DNA of 51,239 bases from Rugosimonospora acidiphila (lineage in GTDB: Bacteria; Actinomycetota; Actinomycetes; Mycobacteriales; Micromonosporaceae), in the NCBI RefSeq assembly GCF_039543385.1, contig NZ_BAABJQ010000049.1, forward strand, positions 1 through 51,239, in the 5' to 3' direction. Shown piece by piece: positions 1 through 7,371 of this stretch. Under the pieces are notes generated by a model. The model was not told where the DNA came from. It searched no databases and was given only the letters and a program-made list of their open reading frames with translations. A program made the translations under genes and the position numbers. Position 1 is the stretch's first letter; each line of letters begins with the position of its first letter.

Positions 1-398
1 GGTGTTCACCGCCGGCCGCCGCTGTGTCGGCGTCCCCGGCACCGGCCGGTGGCCGCCGCCGTGCCAACGGCCGGCCACCTCCTTCGCCCCGGGCCCCCGT
101 TGTCGGGTGGCCGGCCGGCGCCCGCCCCGCGTGTGCGGCCCGTCGAACGACCATAAACCCACGCGCGGTTGAGTGGTTGTTAGCCCTTGTGTCGAGGAAA
201 GTTAGATGTTTATGTTTATAACTGCGTGCTCCGCGGGCATGGGCGACAAGCGGCCATGGCAGCCGCCGGCGGCATCGGACGACTGATCTGGGTCGACGCG
301 TGGCGTCACACGCGCCGAGCCGGACCGGGCGTTAAGGCGCACGGTCGCGCCCGCCCGCGTGGCTTCGCGCCATTCCGCTCGCTCGCGAAAGGGTCGCC
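1..398. other. Upstream region of the alpha-galactosidase gene
   Basis: No convincing gene lies here; the open frames are GC-skew shadows. The only AT-rich patch is around 200-222 (TTAGATGTTTATGTTTATAAC), which stands out from the surrounding sequence and may contain the promoter of the downstream gene. That would leave a leader of about 180 nt. No recognisable operator or riboswitch was seen. Confidence 0.4.
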
Positions 399-2603
399 AT
401 GCGAAGAACCGCGAAGCGTCCGTCTCCCCCACCCGTCGCCGCCAGGTCCGTCCCCGACCGATCCGCACCATCCGCACCATCGACGCTATCCACCCCCGCT
501 GCCTCCGGGACGCGCCCGCCGTCCCACCCGCAACCCCGCCCCCAGTCCCGCCCGGCCGGCCGGCCACGCCGGCTGCTGTCCGCCGCCACCGGGCTCGTCC
601 TGGGCGCTACCGCGCTGGCCGGCGGGGTGGCCGGCATCACCGTCGACTCGGTACGGCCCGCTCCCGCGCTGGCTCTCGACAACGGGCTGGCCCGCACGCC
701 TCCGATGGGCTTCAACGACTGGAATGCCTTCGGCTGCAACGTCAGCGAACAGCTCATCAAGCAAACCGCCGACTTCTTCGTCTCCTCCGGCCTCAAGGCC
801 GCCGGATACCAGTACGTCAACATCGACGACTGCTGGATGACGCACACCCGCGACCCGCAGACCGGCCGCCTCGTGCCCGACCCGGTGAAGTTCCCGGACG
901 GCATCTCCGGCACCGCCGACTACGTCCACTCGCTGGGGCTCAAGCTCGGTATCTACGAGGACGCGGGCACCGCCACCTGCGCCGGGTACCCGGGGAGCCT
1001 CGGCCACGAGACCGTGGACGCGCAGACCTTCGCCGACTGGGGCGTTGACTACCTCAAGTACGACAACTGCAACAACGCCGGGAGCACCACCCAGCAGCAG
1101 TACATCACGCGGTACACCACCATGCGCGACGCGCTGGCCGCCACCGGCCGGCCGATCGTCTACTCGCTGTGCGAGTGGGGCGTCAACCAGCCCTGGACCT
1201 GGGGGGCCGACGTCGGCAACCTGTGGCGCACCACCGGCGACATCTCCGACAACTGGAACAGCCTGAAGTCCATCATCGAGCAGAACCTGCCGCTGTACCC
1301 GGACGCCAAGCCCGGCGCGTTCAACGACCCGGACATGCTGGAGGTCGGCAACGGCGGGATGACCGACACCGAGTACCGCACCCACTTCGCCATCTGGTCG
1401 ATGCTGTCGGCCCCGCTGCTGATCGGCACCGATCTGCGCAAGGCCAGCGCCGCCACGATGGCCATCCTGACCAACAAGAACCTCATCGCCGTCGACCAGG
1501 ACCCGTTGGCCAAGCAGGCCGTGCCGATCAGCGACAGCGACGGGCACGTCGTGCTGGCCAAGCCGCTGAGCAACGGTGACATGGCGGTGGCGCTGTACAA
1601 CGAGAACGACGTGGCGGCCCGGATCGGTACCACCGCCGCGGCGGCCGGCCTGACGAAGGCTCCCGCCTACACCGAACTCGACCTGTGGCAGAACACCACC
1701 ACCGAGACCGCCGGCACGATCAGCGCCGTGGTACCCGCGCACGGCACGGTCGTGTACCGCATCGCCAAGGCGGGTGCCACCTGGTCGGCCAGCCCGCCCG
1801 CCACCGACCTGGGCATCGACCTGCCGGATGCCGCGCAGACCGCCTCCCAGTTGCTGGTCAAGCCGGATCAGCCGATCGCGGTCACCACCAACCTCACCGA
1901 CCACGGCCGCGCGCCGGCGACCGAGCCCGCGGTGACCCTGACCGCTCCGGCCGGCTGGGGCATCGCGATCAAGTCCAGCCCGACCGGTGCGGTGCTGGCC
2001 ACCGATCGACCGCTCACGACACAGTGGACGGTCACGCCGCCGGCCGGGACGCCGCCCGGCAGCTACCAGTTCACCGCGACCGCGGTGTACGGCTGGAAGG
2101 CCGGCACCTGGCTCACCACGAGCAGTACCGTGTCGTTCCTGATCGCCACCCCACCGGCAGCCGGCACCCACTACCTGTCGGACCTGACCTGGCTGTCGGC
2201 GAACAACGACTGGGGCCCGGTGGAGAAGGACACCAGCAACGGTGAACAGCCGGCCGGCGACGGCACGACCATCACCATCAACGGCGCCACGTACGCCAAG
2301 GGGCTGGGCACCAACGCGCCCAGCGAAATCGACTACTACCTCGCCGGCGCCTGCGACAGCGTCACCACCGACGTCGGGATCGACGACGAGAAGGACGGCA
2401 GCGACGCGGACGCGAGCTTCCAGATCTACGCCGACGGCAAGAAGGTTGCCGACAGCGGACCGATGACGGCCGCAGACCCGGCGGTGCATCTCGCCGCCGA
2501 CGTGACCGGCGCGCAGCTGCTGCGCCTGGTCGTGGACGACGACGGCAGCCCGGACAGCGACCACGGCGACTGGGCCGGCGCCCAGCTCACCTGCCAGAGC
2601 TGA
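399..2603 (+). CDS. Secreted GH27 alpha-galactosidase with NEW3 and NPCBM domains
   Basis: This 734-residue exported enzyme should hydrolyse terminal alpha-galactosides. The start is supported by AAAGGG six bases upstream. The N-region is unusually long, and the hydrophobic segment is at about residues 58-82 after an RPRRLL stretch, so Tat export is possible. The mature protein opens with the family-typical LARTPPMGFNDWNAFGC. The GH27 catalytic domain spans about 96-370. The nucleophile is Asp222 in YLKYDNC, and the acid/base is in DISDNW (281-286). NDPDMLEVGNGG at about 309-320 is also diagnostic. A beta-sandwich follows, then a NEW3-type domain (about 470-575), then a C-terminal NPCBM domain (about 585-734), which probably binds polysaccharide. 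It is transcribed alone and ends at a strong hairpin. The polymer target is inferred from the binding module. Confidence 0.93.
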   Translation: MRRTAKRPSPPPVAARSVPDRSAPSAPSTLSTPAASGTRPPSHPQPRPQSRPAGRPRRLLSAATGLVLGATALAGGVAGITVDSVRPAPALALDNGLARTPPMGFNDWNAFGCNVSEQLIKQTADFFVSSGLKAAGYQYVNIDDCWMTHTRDPQTGRLVPDPVKFPDGISGTADYVHSLGLKLGIYEDAGTATCAGYPGSLGHETVDAQTFADWGVDYLKYDNCNNAGSTTQQQYITRYTTMRDALAATGRPIVYSLCEWGVNQPWTWGADVGNLWRTTGDISDNWNSLKSIIEQNLPLYPDAKPGAFNDPDMLEVGNGGMTDTEYRTHFAIWSMLSAPLLIGTDLRKASAATMAILTNKNLIAVDQDPLAKQAVPISDSDGHVVLAKPLSNGDMAVALYNENDVAARIGTTAAAAGLTKAPAYTELDLWQNTTTETAGTISAVVPAHGTVVYRIAKAGATWSASPPATDLGIDLPDAAQTASQLLVKPDQPIAVTTNLTDHGRAPATEPAVTLTAPAGWGIAIKSSPTGAVLATDRPLTTQWTVTPPAGTPPGSYQFTATAVYGWKAGTWLTTSSTVSFLIATPPAAGTHYLSDLTWLSANNDWGPVEKDTSNGEQPAGDGTTITINGATYAKGLGTNAPSEIDYYLAGACDSVTTDVGIDDEKDGSDADASFQIYADGKKVADSGPMTAADPAVHLAADVTGAQLLRLVVDDDGSPDSDHGDWAGAQLTCQS

Positions 2604-2611
2604 AAGGCACA

Positions 2612-2641
2612 GGCGGCCGGCCCCGCCGGGGGCCGGCCGCC
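2612..2641. terminator. Bidirectional GC-rich hairpin terminator
   Basis: A perfect 13-bp stem (2612-2624 pairs with 2629-2641) has a 4-nt loop. It lies just after the alpha-galactosidase stop and before the end of the convergent membrane-protein gene. There is no U-tract, as is common in actinomycetes. Confidence 0.7.
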
Positions 2642-2664
2642 GCGTCGAACCCGGCGCGTGCGGG

Positions 2665-3501
2665 TCAGTCGAGCAGCACCAGCGCGCCGGCGGACAGCAG
2701 TTCCTCACGCAGGTGGACGGCGTGGAGCCGCTGACCCTTCGGGATGTCGAAGACCAGCACGCCGGTGACCGAGGCGCCGGGAGCGATGGGTTTCTCCCAC
2801 GCCTCAAGGTTGCCCTTGAGCATCAGGTCGGCCTCCATGGCCTCCCCGTACTGGTGTCCGTCCGGCCCGTACGCCTCCTGGAAGAGACTGAAGACTTCCT
2901 TGGAGGCGGTCCCGACGTTCGTGACGCGCAGGTGTATCTCGGCGAACTGGCCATGGGCGACGGCGGTCAGCGTCGTGCCGATCCGGCTCGCGCCATAGTC
3001 GACCGAGGCGACGACGAACTCGAGCGATCCGTCCCGGATCGGCTGCCCGATGTGGACCGGGGGGCCGAGCGAGCCGTGGATGAGCGGCGGAAGCGACGGC
3101 AGCGCCGGCAGGACCAGCGCCGGCGGTTGCGACGCCAGCGCCGGCTGCGGGCCGAGGATCGCGTCCGGCTCCTCCCGGTACCGGTGGCCGATGAGGCCGA
3201 CGGTGAGCGCGACGGCCACAACCGCCACGAGGATTGTCAGGCGTCCCACGGGGGATCGCCGCGGCTGCCCGAACGGCTGCGGGAAGGCCTGCTGCGCATA
3301 CGGCGACTGCTGCGCATACGGCGGCTGCGGGAACGGCGGCGGCTGCGGGAACGGCGGTATCGGTCGCGCCACCGGCGGCGGCGTCAGCCACCCGTCGTCG
3401 CTTCGCCAGCCGTCATCGCTCCGCCAGCTGTCGTCGCTCCGCCAGCTGTCGTCGTAGCTGTCGTCCGGCCCCGGAGTGGAATCCCCCGATGTCTCGTTCA
3501 C
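2665..3501 (-). CDS. Membrane-anchored protein with DUF4352-like domain
   Basis: A 278-residue protein of unknown function. Residues 14-38 are a short acidic tandem repeat (SWRSDD / GWRSDD). A Pro/Gln-rich stretch follows (about 41-80). One transmembrane helix is at about 88-105, then a Pro/Leu linker and an extracellular beta-rich domain (about 150-278). The patterns FAEIHLRVTNVG, KEVFSLFQEAYGPDG and VTGVLVFDIP match the telokin-like DUF4352 fold of many actinobacterial surface lipoproteins. The layout is a type II membrane protein with a disordered cytoplasmic tail. It is convergent with the alpha-galactosidase gene; no functional link is visible. Confidence 0.75.
   Translation of the reverse strand: MNETSGDSTPGPDDSYDDSWRSDDSWRSDDGWRSDDGWLTPPPVARPIPPFPQPPPFPQPPYAQQSPYAQQAFPQPFGQPRRSPVGRLTILVAVVAVALTVGLIGHRYREEPDAILGPQPALASQPPALVLPALPSLPPLIHGSLGPPVHIGQPIRDGSLEFVVASVDYGASRIGTTLTAVAHGQFAEIHLRVTNVGTASKEVFSLFQEAYGPDGHQYGEAMEADLMLKGNLEAWEKPIAPGASVTGVLVFDIPKGQRLHAVHLREELLSAGALVLLD
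3388..3458 (-). repeat. In-frame tandem 18-bp repeat (SWRSDD units)
   Basis: About four degenerate 18-bp copies with core tcgctccgccagctgtcg lie in the 5' part of the membrane-protein gene. Translated on the minus strand they give Ser/Gly-Trp-Arg-Ser-Asp-Asp units. The repeat keeps frame, so it is a candidate for strain-to-strain length variation. Confidence 0.75.
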
Positions 3502-3697
3502 GCGGACATCATGTCACCGACCGCCAAACCAGTTACCGCGCTGGATGAGAACGGTATCCGCCGGGTCGTCGGTGCCCGGCCACCCGAACCGCTGGCGTCG
3601 TCCCGCGCCTTCTTTTACAGTCGTACCAGCCGGAAACGGCGGGCGACGGGGCTGTCCCGCTCGTGCCGCGGTCACCTCGTGCGAGGAGGTGCGCGCG

Positions 3698-4225
3698 TTG
3701 GAGGATCCGCTAGCCGAGTGCTGGCTGCACTCCGGCGTCGAGGTCGGCCCGTCGCCGATCGCCGGACTCGGACTCTTCGCCCGCGTGCCCATCCGGGCCG
3801 GAACGGCGGTCTCCCGGCTCGGCGGCCGGCTGGTTACCTGGCAGCGGCTGCGGGAACTGTTCGCGGCCGCCGCGCGGGACCCGCGACGCCCCTACATCGA
3901 CACCATCGCCGTCACCGAGGACGTGAACCTCGTGCTTCCGCCCGGCAGCCCCAACGGCTACGGCAACCACGGCTGCGACCCGAACCTCTGGTGGGTCGAC
4001 GCCTACACCCTGGTGGCGCGTCGCCGCATCGAGCGCGGCGAGGAGCTCACCAACGACTACGCGACCAGCACCGCGAGCCCCGACTTCCGGATGGCGTGCC
4101 GGTGCGGCTCCGTCCTCTGCCGGGGCACCATCACCGGGGACGACTGGCGACTGCCACAGCTGAGAGAAATGTACGGGAATCACTGGGTACCGGCGCTGGT
4201 TGCCCGCATACACGAATCCGCCTGA
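3698..4225 (+). CDS. Small SET-domain protein (putative lysine methyltransferase)
   Basis: A 175-residue protein made almost only of a SET domain. The frame opens far upstream, but the start is set at TTG 3698 because GAGGAGGT ends 7 bases before it and homologous sequence begins there. Visible motifs are GLGLFARVPIRAGT (the SET strand that opens the cofactor site), NHGCDPN (the NHxCxPN signature), EELTNDY with the catalytic-region Tyr, and a Cys-rich CRCGSVLCRG tail like a reduced post-SET motif. SET enzymes move methyl groups from S-adenosylmethionine to lysine. Bacterial stand-alone versions are common and mostly of unknown target. It is a single-gene unit. Confidence 0.85.
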   Translation: MEDPLAECWLHSGVEVGPSPIAGLGLFARVPIRAGTAVSRLGGRLVTWQRLRELFAAAARDPRRPYIDTIAVTEDVNLVLPPGSPNGYGNHGCDPNLWWVDAYTLVARRRIERGEELTNDYATSTASPDFRMACRCGSVLCRGTITGDDWRLPQLREMYGNHWVPALVARIHESA

Positions 4226-4324
4226 CCCGCCGCATATCCGCTATTCACCATCGACGGCAGACTATCGACAGGAATGTTGCCCGGTCGTAGGGTCGCAGGG
4301 AGCGACTCGAGAGGGAGCCCCCCG

Positions 4325-6412
4325 ATGAGACGATCCGCCGGCGTCGTCGCCGTTGCCGCCCTATCCTGCATCGCCTTGACCGGGCCGGCCGCGCCGGCCC
4401 TCGCCGCCCCGGACTCGCACTCCGATCGGCTGGCCGTCACACCGGTGTCCAACCCGCGCCCGACCCTGGTCAGCGGCGGAGACATCCTCGTCCGGGTCAC
4501 CGGCTCCGGCGGCGCTCCGGCGCTGGCGGTCGACGGCAGGTCCAACAAGGCGGTGCCACACCGCCAACCCGACGGCTCGTGGCTGGTCCTGGTCACGGGC
4601 ATGGCCGGCGGCCGGCACCGGGTCACCGCCGTGCGCGGTCACCAGCGGGCGGACGTGACCGTGGACAACCACAGCGTCAATGGACCAATATTCGCCGGCA
4701 CGCAACAACTACCCTTTATTTGTCAGACCGAAGCCTTCGGGCTTCCGGCCGCCACCCCGCCCAACTGCGCGGCGCCCACCCAGGTCTCGTACCTGTACAA
4801 GAACGCCGCCGGCGCGTTCCTGCCCCTGACCGACCCGGCCTCGCGCCCGGCCGACCTGGCCACCGCGCGGGTGGGCGGCCGCACGGTGCCGTACATCGTC
4901 CGGCTCGAGCAGGGCACCATCGACCGGGCGGTCTACCAGATCGCCGCCCTCTACGACGGCACCGGTCCGGTGCCGTGGCGGCAGGACGCGAGCTGGAACG
5001 GGAGGCTGGTCTACACCTTCGGCGGCGGCTGCGACGCGGGCTTCCACCAGGGCACCTCGACCGGTGGGGTGGTCAACGACCTGTTCCTGGCGCAGGGTTA
5101 CGCGGTCGCGTCGTCGACGCTGAACGTGCTGGACAACAACTGCAGCCCCATCATCTCCGCCGAGGCCGCGATGATGGTCAAGGAGCACTTCATCGAGGTG
5201 TACGGGCCGGTCGCGCACACGATCGGCTGGGGTGGCTCCGGTGGCGCGATCCAGCAGTACGACATCGCCGACGCGTACCCGGGCATCCTCGACGGGATCG
5301 TGCCCGGCGTCTCGTTCACCGACCCGTTCACCACGACCGGACCGGTGGCCGACTGCCGGCTGCTGGACAGCTACTTCGCCGCGGCCGGCGGCGCGTTCAC
5401 CGCCGCGCAGCAGCAGGCCGTCTCCGGCTACCGCTCCTACGACACGTGCCGGTCCTGGGACGCCACGTTCGCCAGCCGGATCACCGCGACCGGAAGCTGC
5501 GACTCGTCGATCCCGGTGTCGCTGCGCTGGGACCCGGTCACCAACCCGACCGGGGTCAAGTGCTCCGCGGCCGAGCAACTGGTCGACCAGCTCGGCCGGA
5601 ACCCGCGCACCGGCTTCGCCAACAGCCCGGTGGACAACACCGGCGTCCAGTACGGCCTCGCGGCCCTGCTCGGCGGGCAGATCAACGCGCAGCAGTTCGC
5701 CGACCTCAACGCCAACATCGGCGGCTTCGACTACACCGGCCGTCCGGTGCCGCAGCGCAGCCAGGCCGATTCGCGGGCGCTCGCCGCGTCCTACCGGGAC
5801 GACCTGGTCAACAGCGGCGGGCTCGGGCTGGCCGACACCCCGGTCATCGACCAGCGCATCGACCTCGACCTGGCCGGCTTCGGCAACGACATCCACACCA
5901 CCGAGTGGTCGTACATCATGCGGGCCCGGATGAGCGCCGCCGGTACCGCGGCCAATCAGGTCATCATCGAGAACAATGTGGCCACCGCGGCGGCGGCCAG
6001 CGTGTACGAACTCGCCGCCATGGACCGCTGGCTGACCGCCATCGACGCGGACCGCTCTCACCGGTCGCGCTCGGCGAAGGTGCGCATGGACCGGCCGGTC
6101 GACGTGTCGGACGGCTGTTTCCGCGACGACGGGACGCTGATCCACGAACGGTTGTCGTACGGCGGCTCCGGTCAGTGCGCCAGCCTGTTCCCGGTCGCCT
6201 CGAACACCCGGCTGGTCTCCGGTGCGCCACTGTCCATGCCGGTGCTCAAGTGCGCGCTGCGGCCGCTGAACTTCGGCGACTACCCGGTGGCGTTCACCGC
6301 CGCGCAGAAGGCGGAGCTGCGCTCCGCGTTCCCGACCGGGGTGTGTGACTACCGGCGGCCCGGCCCGCAGCAGCAGCGCCCGGCCGGGGTGTGGCTCACC
6401 TACGGCGGGTGA
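4325..6412 (+). CDS. Secreted DUF6351-family protein (alpha/beta-hydrolase-like)
   Basis: A 695-residue exported protein. ATG 4325 was chosen over an upstream in-frame codon because GAGAGGGAG lies just before it and a clean Sec signal peptide follows (residues 1-28, ending ALAAP). After an N-terminal beta-sandwich (about 30-120), QQLPFICQTEAFGLP and the long catalytic-like region resemble the DUF6351 family as I remember it. GWGGSGGAIQQY places Ser305 in a nucleophile-elbow-like GGSGG, so a serine esterase or tannase-like hydrolase is the best guess. His and Asp partners cannot be assigned from sequence alone. The many Cys residues fit an extracellular protein. It ends at a 12-bp hairpin. Confidence 0.75.
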   Translation: MRRSAGVVAVAALSCIALTGPAAPALAAPDSHSDRLAVTPVSNPRPTLVSGGDILVRVTGSGGAPALAVDGRSNKAVPHRQPDGSWLVLVTGMAGGRHRVTAVRGHQRADVTVDNHSVNGPIFAGTQQLPFICQTEAFGLPAATPPNCAAPTQVSYLYKNAAGAFLPLTDPASRPADLATARVGGRTVPYIVRLEQGTIDRAVYQIAALYDGTGPVPWRQDASWNGRLVYTFGGGCDAGFHQGTSTGGVVNDLFLAQGYAVASSTLNVLDNNCSPIISAEAAMMVKEHFIEVYGPVAHTIGWGGSGGAIQQYDIADAYPGILDGIVPGVSFTDPFTTTGPVADCRLLDSYFAAAGGAFTAAQQQAVSGYRSYDTCRSWDATFASRITATGSCDSSIPVSLRWDPVTNPTGVKCSAAEQLVDQLGRNPRTGFANSPVDNTGVQYGLAALLGGQINAQQFADLNANIGGFDYTGRPVPQRSQADSRALAASYRDDLVNSGGLGLADTPVIDQRIDLDLAGFGNDIHTTEWSYIMRARMSAAGTAANQVIIENNVATAAAASVYELAAMDRWLTAIDADRSHRSRSAKVRMDRPVDVSDGCFRDDGTLIHERLSYGGSGQCASLFPVASNTRLVSGAPLSMPVLKCALRPLNFGDYPVAFTAAQKAELRSAFPTGVCDYRRPGPQQQRPAGVWLTYGG

Positions 6413-6423
6413 CTCCGGGCACT

Positions 6424-6461
6424 CTCGGGGGGCGCGGGCGAGCGGCCCGGCGCCCCCCGAG
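6424..6461. terminator. GC-rich hairpin terminator
   Basis: A perfect 12-bp stem (6424-6435 with 6450-6461) and an inner GGGC/GCCC stem follow the DUF6351 gene by 11 bases. The next gene begins at 6483. Confidence 0.65.
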
Positions 6462-6482
6462 GTCCGCGTAGGCTGAGTTCTC

Positions 6483-7223
6483 GTGTGCACCGTCCTGCTG
6501 AGGTTCGCGCCGGGTGCGGCCTGGCCACTGCTGCTGGCGGCCGTGCGAGACGAGTTCGTCGACCGGTCGTGGGACCCTCCGGGCCGGTACTGGGAGGATC
6601 GGCTGCTCGGCGGGCGCGACCGGAGCGCCGGCGGCACCTGGCTGGCGGTCGACCCGTCCGGGCCGGGCGTGGCCGCGGTGCTCAACGGGGTGCGGCTGCC
6701 CCGCCCGGCCGGGGACGACCGGCCCACCCGGGGCACGCTCCCGCTGGACGCGCTGCGGCGCCGGGTTCCGGAGGGCGACGGGTACGACGGCTTCCACCTG
6801 GTCCGCGGCACGCCGCGTGAGGTGCGGGTGTGGTCGTGGGACGGGCGGCGGCTGTGGGAGCGGTCGCTGCCGCCGGGCGACCACATCATCGTCAACCGGG
6901 GCGTCGGGTACGACGACGAGCCGACGGTGGCGCATTTCCTGCCGCTGCTGCGCGCGATGGGCGAGGTCGGTGGCGCGGCGGATTCCGGCGAGCTGGCCGG
7001 CCTGTCCACCGTGGACTTCTGGGGCGACTGGGTGCGGCTGCTCGGTGGCGACGGGCTCGATCCGGCCGACCCGAGGGCGCTGTTGGTGGGGCGCGCGTTC
7101 GCGGGGCGGGACTACGGCTCCACGTCGGCCAGCCTGGTCGCGCTCGGCGATGGTCGGGCGCGGTACGACTTCTGCGCGGCACCACTGGGCGCCGCCCGCT
7201 GGTCCCGGATCTGGCCTGAATAG
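6483..7223 (+). CDS. TANGO2/NRDE-family protein
   Basis: A 246-residue cytoplasmic protein. It starts with MCTVLL, as expected for the NRDE (Asn-Arg-Asp-Glu) family, in which Cys2 becomes the N-terminal residue as in Ntn hydrolases. The family pattern is WDPPGRYW, then GTWLAVDPSGPGVAAVLNG, then FHLVRGTPREVRVWSWDGRRLWERSLPPGDHIIVNRG. The usual NRDE motif is not strictly kept: GVDDE-like GVGYDDEP is present instead. Its role in bacteria is unknown; the eukaryotic relative TANGO2 is linked to heme and lipid handling. No strong ribosome site is visible, but GTG 6483 is the only start that keeps the MC terminus. Confidence 0.8.
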   Translation: MCTVLLRFAPGAAWPLLLAAVRDEFVDRSWDPPGRYWEDRLLGGRDRSAGGTWLAVDPSGPGVAAVLNGVRLPRPAGDDRPTRGTLPLDALRRRVPEGDGYDGFHLVRGTPREVRVWSWDGRRLWERSLPPGDHIIVNRGVGYDDEPTVAHFLPLLRAMGEVGGAADSGELAGLSTVDFWGDWVRLLGGDGLDPADPRALLVGRAFAGRDYGSTSASLVALGDGRARYDFCAAPLGAARWSRIWPE

Positions 7224-7371
7224 AGGTAGCTCCAACCGTTCGGGCGATCCGGCGGATCATCCGCACGGCGGCATCCTGTGGTGCTCGCCGATCAGTAGGA
7301 TCCCGCGTTGGCGGGGGATCGGGGACGTGACAGCGCTACCGAGCGGCCTCCGCCCGATCCGAGGAGGCACC

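Noticed and set aside
486..2807. 773-residue open frame on the minus strand across the alpha-galactosidase gene
   Set aside because: It has no recognisable domain, is rich in Val/Gly/Arg, and mirrors the GC-rich third positions of the real gene.
4579..7009. Long frames on both strands over the DUF6351 and NRDE genes (589 and 766 residues)
   Set aside because: They are low-complexity Arg/Gly/Ala translations with no domain and no ribosome site.
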